Source: Achromobacter spanius (lineage in GTDB: Bacteria; Pseudomonadota; Gammaproteobacteria; Burkholderiales; Burkholderiaceae_B). Taken from it: DNA of 64,000 nt. This document shows positions 35,869 to 45,849 of the stretch, piece by piece. The stretch lies in NCBI RefSeq assembly GCF_029637605.1, contig NZ_CP121261.1, positions 5,084,001 to 5,148,000 on the forward strand, read 5' to 3'. The notes below the pieces were generated by a model that made no database searches, was not told the origin of the DNA, and was given only the letters and a program-made list of their open reading frames with translations. How positions within the stretch are numbered: position 1 is the stretch's first letter; every line of letters begins with the position of its first letter. The position numbers were made by a program, and so were the translations under genes.

Positions 35869-36402
35869 ATGAATCGACGCCTACTTCTATCCGCCGGCGT
35901 GGCCGTGGCCGCCACGGTCGCGGGCGGCTACACCTTGCTGGGGCAAAAGTCCCGCACGTCTTCGGCACCGGCCGACGCCAGCGACCCCGTCGCCGGACTC
36001 ATGCAAATGCAGTTGCCCGACCTGAACGGCGCGACGCAGTCGCTGGCCAACTGGAAAGGCCAGCCGATGGTGGTTAATTTCTGGGCAACCTGGTGCGCGC
36101 CCTGCGTGCGCGAAATGCCCGAACTGGATGCCCTGCAGAAAAAATACCCGCATGTACGCTTTGTCGGCATCGGCGTCGATTCCGCCGCCAACATGCAAAA
36201 ATTTGTCGAGAAAGTGCAAGTTTCCTACCCGCTGTGGGTGATCGGGGCGGGCGCCATCGACACCTTGCGCAAACTGGGCAACCCCAGCGGCGGCCTGCCT
36301 TTTACCATCGTTTTCAATGCCGATGGCGGAATTAACCGGAAGATATTGGGTGAAATCCAACCAGATGACCTGAACAAAACCCTGTCGGGTTTGAAGGCAT
36401 AA
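35869..36402 (+). CDS. TlpA/ResA-like thioredoxin-fold protein
   Basis: A 177-residue periplasmic thiol-disulfide protein. Residues 1-23 form a signal anchor; the redox motif is WCAPC (Cys76, Cys79) in [17 protein letters not shown], and GLPFTIVF holds the cis-Pro. It probably keeps exported cytochrome c or other proteins reduced. ATG 35869 is favoured because it starts directly before the signal segment. Confidence 0.92.
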   Translation: MNRRLLLSAGVAVAATVAGGYTLLGQKSRTSSAPADASDPVAGLMQMQLPDLNGATQSLANWKGQPMVVNFWATWCAPCVREMPELDALQKKYPHVRFVGIGVDSAANMQKFVEKVQVSYPLWVIGAGAIDTLRKLGNPSGGLPFTIVFNADGGINRKILGEIQPDDLNKTLSGLKA

Positions 36403-36499
36403 GTCTGTTGGACAAATAGTAGGAATTGGCGTAAAAAGCTGGTTTATCGGCTGTTTTGCCAGCAATTCCACCGTTGGCAATCCACTCATTGGCAAGCGC

Positions 36500-36934
36500 A
36501 TGGCGCAAAACATACTGGTATTGCATGGCCCGAATCTGAACCTGCTTGGCACCCGGGAACCTCATATCTACGGCAGTCTGACGCTGCCCCAGATCAATGA
36601 GCGCCTGGAGCTGCTTGGCGGGGAACTGGGCGCCAGGCTGACTGCCTGGCAAGGCAATCACGAAGGTGCGCTGGTCGACCGCATTCAGGCGGCGCGGCAA
36701 GACGGCACGGACTTCATCATCATCAACGCGGCGGCTTATACGCACACCAGCGTCGCGATTCGCGATGCGCTGGCTGGGGTCGCGATCCCATTTATTGAAG
36801 TACATTTGTCCAATCTGTATAAGCGAGAGCCCTTCAGGCATCACTCTTATCTGTCCGACTTGGCGATAGGCCTTATCACCGGCCTGGGCGCGGACGGCTA
36901 CGAGGCGGCTCTGCGTTACGCAGTGCGGCACTGA
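36500..36934 (+). CDS. aroQ: 3-dehydroquinate dehydratase, type II
   Basis: A 144-residue enzyme converting 3-dehydroquinate to 3-dehydroshikimate. [16 protein letters not shown] holds the catalytic Tyr/Arg region (Tyr24 in HIYGS follows), [27 protein letters not shown] and [17 protein letters not shown]. It stands directly upstream of accB-accC, as often seen in proteobacteria. Confidence 0.96.
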   Translation: MAQNILVLHGPNLNLLGTREPHIYGSLTLPQINERLELLGGELGARLTAWQGNHEGALVDRIQAARQDGTDFIIINAAAYTHTSVAIRDALAGVAIPFIEVHLSNLYKREPFRHHSYLSDLAIGLITGLGADGYEAALRYAVRH

Positions 36935-37024
36935 TCTCGCACCAAACTCACGGCTTTTACATCTTATACACGGCGCGGACCCCACGCTGGGACGCCGCCG
37001 ACACTATCTCGGGAAGCAGCTTCT

Positions 37025-37480
37025 ATGGACCTTCGAAAACTCAAAACCCTGATCGACCTGGTGGCTGAATCGGGTATCGCCGAGCTGGAAATCACCGAAG
37101 GCGAAGGCAAGGTACGCATCGTCAAGTTCTCGCAAACCTTGCAGCCGGTGGCTTACCACCAGCCCGAAGCCGGCGCGCACGCCGCGCCCGTCGCCCAGGC
37201 CGCCGCGCCTGCCGCGCCGGCCGCCGAAGCCGCCCCGGTCATTCAGGGCCATGTCGTGAAGGCGCCGATGGTTGGCACGTTCTACCGTTCGCCGAACCCG
37301 GGCGCCGCCCCGTTCATCGACGTGGGCGCCACCGTCAAGGAAGGCGATCCGCTGTGCATCATTGAAGCCATGAAGCTGCTCAATGAAATCGAAGCCGACA
37401 AGTCCGGCGTCATCAAAGAAATCCTGGTCGAAAATGGTGAGCCCGTCGAGTACGGTCAACCCCTGTTCGTCATTGGCTGA
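37025..37480 (+). CDS. accB: Biotin carboxyl carrier protein of acetyl-CoA carboxylase
   Basis: A 151-residue carrier. It has an N-terminal helix, an Ala/Pro-rich linker (residues 47-71) and the biotinyl domain with [10 protein letters not shown], biotin on Lys117. It carries CO2 from the carboxylase encoded next to the carboxyltransferase in fatty acid synthesis. Nine bases separate it from accC. Confidence 0.97.
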   Translation: MDLRKLKTLIDLVAESGIAELEITEGEGKVRIVKFSQTLQPVAYHQPEAGAHAAPVAQAAAPAAPAAEAAPVIQGHVVKAPMVGTFYRSPNPGAAPFIDVGATVKEGDPLCIIEAMKLLNEIEADKSGVIKEILVENGEPVEYGQPLFVIG

Positions 37481-37489
37481 TAGCTGAAA

Positions 37490-38836
37490 ATGTTCGAAAA
37501 AATCCTGATCGCCAATCGGGGCGAAATCGCCCTGCGCATTCAGCGCGCTTGCCGTGAGCTGGGCATTAAAACCGTGGTCGTGCACTCCGAGGCTGACCGC
37601 GAGGCCAAGTACGTGCGCCTGGCCGATGAATCCGTGTGCATCGGGCCCGCGCCGTCGCGTGACAGCTACCTGAACATGCCGGCCATCATTTCGGCTGCCG
37701 AAGTGACGGATTCCGAGGCAATCCACCCGGGTTACGGGTTCTTGTCCGAAAATGCCGACTTCGCCGATCGCGTCGAAAAGAGTGGCTTCGTCTTCATCGG
37801 CCCGCGTCCCGACACCATTCGCCTGATGGGCGACAAGGTCAGCGCCAAGCGCGCCATGATCGAAGCGGGCGTGCCGGTGGTGCCGGGTTCCGAGGGCGCG
37901 TTGCCCGAAGATCCGCAGGAAATCATCCGCATTGCGCGCGAAGTCGGTTATCCGGTCATCATCAAGGCGGCAGGCGGCGGCGGTGGCCGTGGCATGCGCG
38001 TGGTGTACACCGAGGCCGCGCTCTTGAACGCCGTCACCATGACGCGTTCGGAAGCAGGCGCCGCGTTCAACAACCCGGAAGTCTATATGGAGAAGTTCCT
38101 TGAGAACCCTCGCCATGTGGAAATCCAGGTGCTGGCCGATGGCGGCCGCAACGCCGTCTGGTTGGGCGAACGCGACTGCTCCATGCAGCGCCGCCACCAG
38201 AAAGTCATTGAAGAAGCGCCGGCTCCCGGTATCGCCCGTCGCGCCATCGAGCGCATTGGCGACCGTTGCGCCGACGCTTGCCGCAAGATGGGCTACCGTG
38301 GCGCGGGCACGTTCGAATTCCTGTTTGAAAACGGCGAGTTCTATTTCATTGAAATGAACACCCGTATCCAGGTCGAACACCCGGTCACCGAGCTGATCAC
38401 CGGCATTGACCTCGTGCAGCAGCAGATCCTGATCGCCGCGGGCGAAAAGTTCACGCTGCGCCAGCGCGACATTACGTTCAAGGGCCATGCGATCGAATGC
38501 CGCATCAACGCGGAAGATCCTTTCCGCTTTGTGCCCAGCCCCGGCCGCATCACCAACTGGCATACGCCGGGCGGTCCTGGCGTGCGTATCGATTCGCATG
38601 CCTACAACAGCTATTTCGTGCCGCCCAACTACGATTCGATGATCGCCAAGGTCATCACGTATGGCGATACGCGCGATCAAGCCCTGGCCCGCATGCGCAT
38701 TGCGCTGTCGGAAATGGTGGTGGAAGGCATTTCCACCAACATCCCGCTGCATCGTGAATTGCTGCAAGACGCTCGCTTCATCGAAGGCGGCACCAGCATC
38801 CACTATCTGGAAAACAAGTTGGCTCAGCGCCCCTGA
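37490..38836 (+). CDS. accC: Biotin carboxylase of acetyl-CoA carboxylase
   Basis: A 448-residue ATP-grasp enzyme: [21 protein letters not shown], the glycine loop [43 protein letters not shown] and ECRINAEDP. It carboxylates biotin on AccB using ATP and bicarbonate. Normal length. Confidence 0.97.
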   Translation: MFEKILIANRGEIALRIQRACRELGIKTVVVHSEADREAKYVRLADESVCIGPAPSRDSYLNMPAIISAAEVTDSEAIHPGYGFLSENADFADRVEKSGFVFIGPRPDTIRLMGDKVSAKRAMIEAGVPVVPGSEGALPEDPQEIIRIAREVGYPVIIKAAGGGGGRGMRVVYTEAALLNAVTMTRSEAGAAFNNPEVYMEKFLENPRHVEIQVLADGGRNAVWLGERDCSMQRRHQKVIEEAPAPGIARRAIERIGDRCADACRKMGYRGAGTFEFLFENGEFYFIEMNTRIQVEHPVTELITGIDLVQQQILIAAGEKFTLRQRDITFKGHAIECRINAEDPFRFVPSPGRITNWHTPGGPGVRIDSHAYNSYFVPPNYDSMIAKVITYGDTRDQALARMRIALSEMVVEGISTNIPLHRELLQDARFIEGGTSIHYLENKLAQRP

Positions 38837-38931
38837 CCGACTACCCCGGGGCCTCACGGCCCCTTTTTACGTTTATGGTCTATCGGGCCGCGGCGCGAGC
38901 CGTGGCCCGATGGCCAGATGGAAGAATAATC

Positions 38932-39858
38932 ATGCGTGAACTCGTGCTCTATTGCCTGGAGGCGCAGGCCGAAGCCCTGTCGGATGCGTTGCTGGAAGCG
39001 GGCGTGCTGTCGGTATCCGTGGAAGACGCCGACTTCGGCACCGATGACGAACGCCCCTTGTTCGGCGAACCCGGCACCGAGCCCGACATCCAAGCCTGGG
39101 ACCGCAACCGCGTCGTTGCCTTGCTGCCCGATGGCGCCGACCCCACGCAGATCATGGAAGAGGCCGCCTCGGCCGGTGAACTGGACCCCGCGCTGTTTGC
39201 CGGCTGGACGCTGCGCGACGTGCCGGACGCCGACTGGGTGCGCCTGACGCAATCGCAGTTTGGCCCCATCCATATTGCCGAGCGCCTGTGGATCGTGCCC
39301 AGTTGGCACCGCGACAACCCCGATGTGCCCGGCCTGGACCCGGCCGCCGCCGAAGACGGCGCCATCCATATCGAACTGGACCCCGGCCTGGCCTTCGGTA
39401 CCGGCAGCCATCCCACGACGCATCTCTGCCTGGCCTGGCTGGAAGCCGAAATGCCCACGGGCGCCACGCTGCTGGACTACGGCTGCGGCTCGGGCATTCT
39501 GGCCATTGCCGCGCGCAAGCTGGGCGCCGGCCCGACGTTGGCCGTGGACATCGACGCGCAGGCGGTGCAAAGCACGGCCTACAACGCCGAGGTCAACCAC
39601 GTCGAATTGCAAGCCATGCTGCCCGACGCGCTGGCTGACGGCACCTTCCAGGTGGTGGTTGCCAACATCCTGTCCAATCCGCTGAAGGTGTTGGCGCCCA
39701 TGTTGGCGGGCCGCGTTGCATCTGGCGGCCATTTGGTGCTGTCCGGCGTGCTGGAGCGTCAGGCCGAGGAAGTGGCCGCGGCTTACGCGCCCTGGCTTGC
39801 CATGTCGGTCTGGCGTGCCCGCGACGGCTGGGTATGCCTGCACGGCCAGAAGGCCTGA
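38932..39858 (+). CDS. prmA: Ribosomal protein L11 methyltransferase
   Basis: A 308-residue SAM enzyme. The SAM motif is [15 protein letters not shown], with the linker motif GTGSHPTT and [11 protein letters not shown], which match PrmA that trimethylates L11. The start is ATG 38932 (MRELVLYCL); an upstream in-frame start is unlikely. Confidence 0.95.
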   Translation: MRELVLYCLEAQAEALSDALLEAGVLSVSVEDADFGTDDERPLFGEPGTEPDIQAWDRNRVVALLPDGADPTQIMEEAASAGELDPALFAGWTLRDVPDADWVRLTQSQFGPIHIAERLWIVPSWHRDNPDVPGLDPAAAEDGAIHIELDPGLAFGTGSHPTTHLCLAWLEAEMPTGATLLDYGCGSGILAIAARKLGAGPTLAVDIDAQAVQSTAYNAEVNHVELQAMLPDALADGTFQVVVANILSNPLKVLAPMLAGRVASGGHLVLSGVLERQAEEVAAAYAPWLAMSVWRARDGWVCLHGQKA

Positions 39859-39885
39859 GTTGCCGGATCGGCAGGATTGCATCAC

Positions 39886-41109
39886 ATGGCTCTGACCACC
39901 CGCTGCCCGCAGTGCGGCACCACGTTCAAGGTGGTGCCTGACCAGCTCCGCGTTCGCAATGGCCTGGTGCGCTGCGGCGCCTGCTCAACCGTCTTCGACG
40001 GCCGCGCCTGCCTGCTGCCTGAGCCCGGATCGCGGGCGCCCGTCGCGCCGGCCGTGCCGCCCGTGCCTTCTTCAGCAGCGGCCGCCGCCGCGCCAGTCCT
40101 GGCGCCGACGCTGGCGCGCCCGTCAGCCGAGCCGCGCCAGACGCCGCCCTGGGAAGACGAACCCGCCGCGCCACAGTCCGCGCCCGTCGCACCCGTCGCA
40201 CCCGTCGCACCCGTCGCGCCAACCGTACGTGCCGAACCCGTGATCTCGCCATTGGCCACGCCCGCAACTCCGCCGGCGGTGCTGCGTGGGCGTGATGCGA
40301 TACGCCGCCCCGTGGAGCCCGAGGACACCCTGCCGGAAGACGAGCCCGACGACGATCGCGACCTGGAAGACGAAGTCCGTGAAGCGCCGCATGGCCATGG
40401 CTACACCCACCGCGACCAGCCGATCATCGCGTCTCGCGACAACGAACCGATCATCAAGTGGAACGACCGCGACGCGCCCGATGATGACGACGACCTCGAC
40501 CTGGACGACGACCGTGAGCCCGTGCTGGGCGAAGCGCGCACCCGCTATTCCAGCGCCACCGACGTCGGCCGCGCACCGCCCGAGTTCCTGGATCAGGACC
40601 GCAGCGAACGCCGGGGCCTGATGCGCAAGATCTGGGGCGCTGCCTGCCTGCTGGGTCTGATCGCCTTGGGCCTGCAACTGGTTTACGTCTACCGCACCGA
40701 CATCGCCAATTCCGCGCCCGCCTTGCGCCCGGTGCTGGAAACCGTTTGCCAGCCGCTGGGCTGCACCGTGGGCTATGCGCGTCGCCTGGAACGCATCGCC
40801 ATTTCTTCGTCGTCGCTACAGCCGCCCACGGGCGCCGCCGCGATCGACGACGGCCGTAGCCGGCTGGTGTTGAATCTGGTGCTGCGCAACCGCTACGACA
40901 AGCCGCAGCACTGGCCCGCGCTAGTGCTGGACCTGACGGACCTGTCCGACACGGTGGTCGTGCGCAAGGTGCTCAAGCCCGAAGACTATCTGACGCCCGA
41001 ACAACTGCGCGGGCCCTTCGCCCCGGCGGGCGAGGTCAAAATTTCAGTGCCCATTGAAGTGACCGGCGTTCAGGTCAATGGCTACCAACTTGATAAGTTC
41101 TTTCCTTAA
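39886..41109 (+). CDS. Zinc-ribbon membrane protein with DUF3426
   Basis: A 407-residue protein. Residues 5-35 are a zinc ribbon (CPQC ... CGAC). A long Ala/Pro-rich stretch with APV repeats and an acidic DDDDDLDLDDD segment follows, then one membrane helix (about 253-270) and a C-terminal DUF3426 domain. The family is found after prmA in beta-proteobacteria. Function is unknown; it may bind a cytoplasmic partner through the zinc ribbon. Confidence 0.85.
   Translation: MALTTRCPQCGTTFKVVPDQLRVRNGLVRCGACSTVFDGRACLLPEPGSRAPVAPAVPPVPSSAAAAAAPVLAPTLARPSAEPRQTPPWEDEPAAPQSAPVAPVAPVAPVAPTVRAEPVISPLATPATPPAVLRGRDAIRRPVEPEDTLPEDEPDDDRDLEDEVREAPHGHGYTHRDQPIIASRDNEPIIKWNDRDAPDDDDDLDLDDDREPVLGEARTRYSSATDVGRAPPEFLDQDRSERRGLMRKIWGAACLLGLIALGLQLVYVYRTDIANSAPALRPVLETVCQPLGCTVGYARRLERIAISSSSLQPPTGAAAIDDGRSRLVLNLVLRNRYDKPQHWPALVLDLTDLSDTVVVRKVLKPEDYLTPEQLRGPFAPAGEVKISVPIEVTGVQVNGYQLDKFFP
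40183..40218. repeat. 9-bp tandem repeat in the DUF3426 gene
   Basis: Four units of CCCGTCGCA, coding Pro-Val-Ala repeats in the linker, in frame. Confidence 0.85.
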
Positions 41110-41121
41110 AGGATGACACGC

Positions 41122-42063
41122 ATGGCAACCCCCGTCCTGGTTTGCGGTTCGATGGCGTTCGACACGATCGCCGTGTTCGAAGGCCGCTTCAAAGAGCACA
41201 TTCTTGCCGACCGTATCCAATCGTTGAGCGTGTCCTTCCTGGTGCCCAGCATGCGCAAGGAATACGGCGGCTGCTCCGGCAACATTGCCTACAACATGAA
41301 TCTGCTGGGCGGCAAACCGGTGCCCGTGGCCACCGTGGGTGAAGACGCCGGCGAATACATGGAGCGCCTGTCGGGCCTGGGCATCGACACGTCCCGCGTC
41401 AAGGTGGTGCCTGGCACGTTCACCGCGCAGTGCTTCATCACGACCGACCTGGACGACAACCAGATCACCGCGTTCCACCCGGGCGCCATGTCGTTCGCGG
41501 CGGACAACGACCTGAGCGACGCGGACGCGGCCTGGGCCATCGTGGCGCCGGACGCCAAGGAAGGCATGTTCGCCCACGCGGAACGTCTGCACCAGCGTGG
41601 CATTCCCTTCATTTTCGATCTGGGCCAGGCCATGCCCTTGTTCGACGGCGCCGACCTCGAACGCATGCTGAAGATGGCGCAGGCCTTGACCGTGAATGAT
41701 TACGAAGCGGGCGTCGTCGAGCAGCGCACCGGCCGCAGCATGGCCGACATTGCCCAGACGCTGCAAGCCGTGGTGGTGACGCGCGGCGCGGAAGGCGCCA
41801 CGCTGATGACCGGCGGCAAGACCCTCTCCATCGCGCCCGTGAAGGCGACGCAGGTCGTGGACCCGACGGGTTGCGGCGACGCGCAGCGCGGCGGCCTGCT
41901 CTACGGCTTGACCAGTGGCTGGAACTGGGAAGACAGTTGCCGCCTGGGCAACGTCATGGGCGCCCTCAAGATTGCCTCGCGCGGGCCGCAGAACCACACG
42001 CCGTCGCGCGCCGACATCGACGCGGTGCTGCACGCCACCTACGGCATCCACCTGCCGGCGTGA
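41122..42063 (+). CDS. PfkB-family carbohydrate kinase
   Basis: A 313-residue ribokinase-family protein. It has CGSMAFDTIAVFEGRF at the start, YGGCSGNIAYNMNLLGGKP, TVNDYEAG and the anion-hole motif DPTGCGDAQRGGLLYG (the usual DTxGAGD with Gly-Asp kept). Phosphorylates a sugar or nucleoside; an adenosine or ribose kinase is possible. The ATG at 41122 was preferred to 41113 because AAAGG lies too near the latter. Confidence 0.88.
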   Translation: MATPVLVCGSMAFDTIAVFEGRFKEHILADRIQSLSVSFLVPSMRKEYGGCSGNIAYNMNLLGGKPVPVATVGEDAGEYMERLSGLGIDTSRVKVVPGTFTAQCFITTDLDDNQITAFHPGAMSFAADNDLSDADAAWAIVAPDAKEGMFAHAERLHQRGIPFIFDLGQAMPLFDGADLERMLKMAQALTVNDYEAGVVEQRTGRSMADIAQTLQAVVVTRGAEGATLMTGGKTLSIAPVKATQVVDPTGCGDAQRGGLLYGLTSGWNWEDSCRLGNVMGALKIASRGPQNHTPSRADIDAVLHATYGIHLPA

Positions 42064-42267
42064 ACCCTGGGCTGCGCGGGAACTGCCTCGCGGCGGCACG
42101 GTCGAACGGTCGTCCAAACGTCTGATGCGGTGGCGCCATCGCCACCGCTTTCAGCCGATGTTTTCTGGCTTTGGCCGTGAGTTTCAGTGTGTTGCAGCCG
42201 AGCCTGGCCAAGATGGCGGGCGCGGTATGATCAACGTTCGTCGGCAGTCCCCGATCGAGGAGTCCAA

Positions 42268-42771
42268 ATGAACCAAAGCAAATCTCTTTCCCTGGTAACG
42301 CCGCGTACTGGCCGGTGGCTGGCCGTTGCGGCCGTCGTGACGTCGATGGCAGTCTTGGGCGGCTGCGCCAACCCCAGCGCATCCAGCGGGGTTTATAGCT
42401 ACGACCAAGCCCAGCGCGAACAGATCGTTCGCACGGGCACCGTCACGGGGGTGCGCCCCATCGTGATCCAGAATGACAAGTCCAGCGGTGTTGGCATGTT
42501 GGCCGGCGGTGCGCTGGGCGGCGTGGCCGGCAACGCCGTCGGCGGCGGCACGGGCCGCACCATCGCCACCGTGGGCGGCGCCATCCTGGGCGCCCTGGCG
42601 GGTAACGCCGTGGAAAACCGGGTCGGCAAGAATTCCGGCTACGAAATCACGGTGCGCCTGGACAATGGCGAAACCCGCGTCGTGGCGCAGGAAGCGGACT
42701 TGCCCATCAGCGTGGGCCAGCGCGTGCAAGTCATCAGCGGCGCAGGCCCAACGCGCGTTACCCCGATGTAA
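42268..42771 (+). CDS. Glycine-zipper lipoprotein (17-kDa surface antigen type)
   Basis: A 167-residue protein with a lipoprotein signal (lipobox LGGC, about residues 30-33) and a Gly-zipper with repeated GxxxG (MLAGGALGGVAGNAVGGG, GGAILGALAGN). The C-terminal part is a small beta domain (ITVRLDNGE, VGQRVQVISG). Related to SlyB/PcP-type outer-membrane lipoproteins. GAGGAG precedes the ATG. Confidence 0.9.
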   Translation: MNQSKSLSLVTPRTGRWLAVAAVVTSMAVLGGCANPSASSGVYSYDQAQREQIVRTGTVTGVRPIVIQNDKSSGVGMLAGGALGGVAGNAVGGGTGRTIATVGGAILGALAGNAVENRVGKNSGYEITVRLDNGETRVVAQEADLPISVGQRVQVISGAGPTRVTPM

Positions 42772-42774
42772 TTC

Positions 42775-42798
42775 AAAAGCCCGCGCAAGCGGGCTTTT
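42775..42798 (+). terminator. Rho-independent terminator of the lipoprotein gene
   Basis: Stem AAAAGCCCGC / GCGGGCTTTT with a four-base loop GCAA, starting three bases after the stop and ending in a T-run. Confidence 0.9.
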
Positions 42799-42823
42799 CA
42801 AATGCCGCGCCAAGGCGCGCGCA

Positions 42824-42849
42824 GGCCCCTTTGATGGGGCCATTTTTTT
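42824..42849 (+). terminator. Second terminator
   Basis: Stem GGCCCC / GGGGCC with loop TTTGAT followed by ATTTTTTT. It stands 25 bases past the first one. Confidence 0.8.
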
Positions 42850-43143
42850 GCCCAAAGGTCGCTCGGTCGCAACGCGGCCTCCCAGGATTTACCCGCAGGC
42901 GCCGCCTTTCCCAGCCTTTTCCCGCCATCAAAGCCAAAAGTTCGATGTCGATTCGACGATCGAAGTGCAATGATTGCGCCTGCAAACGAGGCTAAACGCG
43001 GTTTTTGATGTAACCGAGCGTATCTCGGCGTCATTCTGAATGGCTCAATTCCGTCAGTTGAGCTTCAGCTTCTTTCTATATCCTCAAGCCCCTGAATCCC
43101 TGCAAGCGGAGGTGGTTTGCCGACGAGGCGCCCCGCACCCCTT
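42850..43143. other. Intergenic region upstream of the dlt-like operon
   Basis: No gene seen. At 42941-42964 there is an imperfect palindrome (TTCGATGTCGA ... TCGACGATCGAA, one bulged base), a possible operator. GGAGG at 43108-43112 precedes the carrier protein. No convincing promoter hexamers picked. Confidence 0.4.
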
Positions 43144-43383
43144 ATGTATACCGAGCAAGAACTCCACACCAAGATCGGCGATATTGTTGAGTCGATCGTC
43201 ATGAAGAAAGTCACCCCCGACACGCAATTGATCGCCTCCGGCCTGGTGGATTCCCTGGCGGCCGTGGACATCACGCTGGCGGTGGAATCGGAATACGGTT
43301 GCAGCATCCCCGCTCCTGAAATCGCGGAAATCCTGCAGTCGGTTCGCTCGCTAGCCGGCTATGTTGCTGCCCATTCTGCGTAA
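43144..43383 (+). CDS. dltC: DltC-like D-alanyl carrier protein
   Basis: A 79-residue acyl-carrier protein. The phosphopantetheine Ser37 lies in GLVDSLAAVD, and helix 3 follows (LAVESEYGCSI). In a dlt operon it carries D-alanine from DltA to the membrane enzymes. ATG 43144 is the likely start; a TTG at 43117 sits close to GGAGG and would add nine residues. It overlaps the next gene by 23 bases. Confidence 0.88.
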   Translation: MYTEQELHTKIGDIVESIVMKKVTPDTQLIASGLVDSLAAVDITLAVESEYGCSIPAPEIAEILQSVRSLAGYVAAHSA

Positions 43384-44548
43384 CACGCGCCTGCTGTCCC
43401 ACGTCGCGGCCGCCGCGACGGCGGTCGCACTGGCGGTGGGGGCGTATTGCGGAATGGACGATCTGCTCGGCCGCATCGTGACGCCCACTGCCGTCGCCGT
43501 GCCTGCCACGGCCGGCCAGAACAACTACCTGCCCAATCTGGGACCAGACTGGGGCACTCAGCACGTCAACCTGAATCGCCTGGGCAACGCGCTAAGCGAC
43601 GGCACGCTGGTCGTGCTGGGCTCGTCCGAGCTGTCCAGCCACGACCTGCGTTTCGTTCCCTACCGCTTCTTTCCCGAAAAACTGAAGATGCCGACGCTGG
43701 CCTATGGCCACGCCATGTTCCAGTCTTATGGGATTGTCAGCGTGCTGGAATCCGTGGCGGATTCGCTGACGCCGAACACGCGGCTGGTGATCATGGTGTC
43801 GCCCGCGTGGTTCGCCTCGGGCGGCCAGTTGCCGCGCAGCGCGTTCGCCGAGCACGTGACCGGCCCGGTCTGGGACCGCCTGTGGGACCAGCCCAGCACG
43901 CGCGAGCAGATGCAGACCTGGATCACCGACAACGCGAATTGGGGTCTGCTCTGGCTGATTGCCAACGGCCAGGCGTCCGAGCTGAAAGACAAGCTGGCGC
44001 TGTGGTGGCATGCCCGCCAGGAACCCGCGCCCGACCGTCCGCGCACCAAGCTGTCCGTGCCCGCGCATCGTTTCGTGTCCTGGCCGTCTGCCGCGCGCTT
44101 GAATGAAGGGCAGTGGGGGCGGCTGACGCATCAGGCGCGCGAGGTGGAACACACGCTGGGCGGCCACAACCCCTACGACGTGCGCGACGACTACTACAAG
44201 CAGTACCTGGCGCCGCTGTACTCGCCGGCCCGCAACGAGTTCGCCGACGTAGACCCCATCACCCGCACCGAGCTGGGCGATCTGTCGCGCGTCATGGCCT
44301 TGCTGCAAAAGCGCAAGGTGAAGGCCTACTTCGTCATCCAGCCGTTCAACCCCAAGCTCATCCTGGACGTCGAGCGCTTTGACCCGGTGGTGGCCGCCAT
44401 CACGGGCATGTGCACGCGCTACCGGATGGGTTGCCTGGACCTTTACAGCATCCCGTTCGAACCGGGCATGCTGCGCGACGACATGCACCTGGCCGAGCTG
44501 GGCTGGGCCATGGCGGACCAAGGTATTGCGGAGTACTTCTCCCGATGA
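43361..44548 (+). CDS. dltD: DltD-like D-alanyl transfer protein
   Basis: A 395-residue protein with an N-terminal membrane anchor (residues 13-32). GSSELSSHDLR holds the nucleophilic Ser of the SGNH-like DltD fold, and MHLAELGWAMADQG holds the catalytic Asp/His pattern (DDMHL). DltD completes D-alanine transfer to surface polymers. The start overlaps the carrier gene by 23 bases. Confidence 0.85.
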   Translation: MLLPILRNTRLLSHVAAAATAVALAVGAYCGMDDLLGRIVTPTAVAVPATAGQNNYLPNLGPDWGTQHVNLNRLGNALSDGTLVVLGSSELSSHDLRFVPYRFFPEKLKMPTLAYGHAMFQSYGIVSVLESVADSLTPNTRLVIMVSPAWFASGGQLPRSAFAEHVTGPVWDRLWDQPSTREQMQTWITDNANWGLLWLIANGQASELKDKLALWWHARQEPAPDRPRTKLSVPAHRFVSWPSAARLNEGQWGRLTHQAREVEHTLGGHNPYDVRDDYYKQYLAPLYSPARNEFADVDPITRTELGDLSRVMALLQKRKVKAYFVIQPFNPKLILDVERFDPVVAAITGMCTRYRMGCLDLYSIPFEPGMLRDDMHLAELGWAMADQGIAEYFSR

Positions 44549-44697
44549 AATTCTTTCGCAAAGACGGCCCCGGACGCCGCTTTTTATGGCATTTGTGCCT
44601 GTACATCGGGGTCATCCTCGTCTTTGTGCTGCAGGCACAGCCCACCACGGGCAGCGGCGGACCGATCAAGGTCGAATTCCAGTACCAGCAGTTCTGA
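44545..44697 (+). CDS. DltX-like small membrane peptide
   Basis: A 50-residue protein. After basic residues (KFFRKDGPGRR) comes one helix at 13-30 (LWHLCLYIGVILVFVL), and the C-terminus reads VEFQYQQF, matching the FxYNxF-type C-terminus of DltX of Gram-positive dlt operons, which works with DltB/DltD. The ATG overlaps the dltD stop (ATGA). Gene order supports this call; the sequence is short, so it is tentative. Confidence 0.75.
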   Translation: MKFFRKDGPGRRFLWHLCLYIGVILVFVLQAQPTTGSGGPIKVEFQYQQF

Positions 44698-44705
44698 CCC
44701 GCGCC

Positions 44706-45833
44706 ATGGAATTGTTCGCAAGCTTGAGCTTTTTTGGCGGCGCGCTGTGCGGCGGCCTGGGTCTGTTGGCGTATCGCTCGTTCGGGATGCCGTTTCGCAT
44801 CGGCTATCGCCACGTCATCGGGGTGATCTGCCTGGGTGTCTGGATGGCAGTGTTCTGGGCGCGCCCCTATCAACCCATTGCGCTGCTGGCCATTTCGGGC
44901 AGCGCCTTGTGGGCCATGCGCCGCGGCTATATCCCCTCCTGGCTGGCCGTCATCATCACCATGACGCCGCTGCTGCTGGTGAAGACCGGCGTGTCGCACC
45001 TGGGCGCCATGCTGGGCCTGTCGTTCGCCACCTTCCGCGCCATCGATGTGCTGCTGTTCGCGCAACGCAACGAGCGCGTGTCGCCGCTGGACTACTTCAT
45101 CTACCTGTTCTTCCCGCTGACGCTATTGGCCGGCCCCATGTACCGCTGGCGCAATTTCCAGGCGGATCTCAAGCGCGGCTATGAAGGCGTGAACCTGAAC
45201 ACCTGGCTGACCGGGCTGGAACTGATCATGCTGGGCGTGATCCAGAAGTTTGGCCTGGCTGAGCTGATCTGGCGCTATGGCTTGGCCACGCTGGACGCAC
45301 ACGACTATTCATTCACGGGCGTAGTGCTGAACGCCTCGCTGTACAGCGCGTATCTGTTCTTCGATTTCGCCGGCTATTCGACGATGGCAATCGGCATCGG
45401 CATGCTGTTCGGCTTCACCTTGCCGATCAACTTCCGCAATCCCCTGGCCACGCTGAACCCGCAGGACTTCTGGCGCCGCTGGCACATCAGCCTGTCGGAG
45501 TGGTTGCGCGATGTGGTGTTCATGCCGATCTACAAGGCGTTGAGCAAGACCAAATTCTTCGGGCGCCATCGCATGGCGGCGCAGAACATCGGCATCTTCG
45601 CCACGCTGCTGGCCATGGGCGTGTGGAACGGCTTGTCGCTGCATTACATCGTCAGTGGGCTGATGTTCGGCGCGTATTCGGTGGGCCACAACCTGCTGAT
45701 CAACGCGGCGCGCACGCGGCCCGCCTTGCAGTCCACGTTGGCGCATCCGGTGATGCGGTTCCTGGGCCGTGTGCTTACCTTGATTCTGGCCGCGCTGGCG
45801 CTGTACGTGTTCAGCGGCCGCAGCCCCCTCTGA
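44706..45833 (+). CDS. dltB: DltB-like MBOAT acyltransferase
   Basis: A 375-residue polytopic protein of the MBOAT family. It has about ten hydrophobic segments, PLTLLAGPMYRWRNF, DFWRRWHISLSEWLRD and the catalytic His in GVWNGLSLHYIVSGL. DltB passes D-alanine across the membrane. It lies eight bases after the dltX-like gene. Confidence 0.92.
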   Translation: MELFASLSFFGGALCGGLGLLAYRSFGMPFRIGYRHVIGVICLGVWMAVFWARPYQPIALLAISGSALWAMRRGYIPSWLAVIITMTPLLLVKTGVSHLGAMLGLSFATFRAIDVLLFAQRNERVSPLDYFIYLFFPLTLLAGPMYRWRNFQADLKRGYEGVNLNTWLTGLELIMLGVIQKFGLAELIWRYGLATLDAHDYSFTGVVLNASLYSAYLFFDFAGYSTMAIGIGMLFGFTLPINFRNPLATLNPQDFWRRWHISLSEWLRDVVFMPIYKALSKTKFFGRHRMAAQNIGIFATLLAMGVWNGLSLHYIVSGLMFGAYSVGHNLLINAARTRPALQSTLAHPVMRFLGRVLTLILAALALYVFSGRSPL

Positions 45834-45849
45834 CGCCGGGAGTGTTGGC

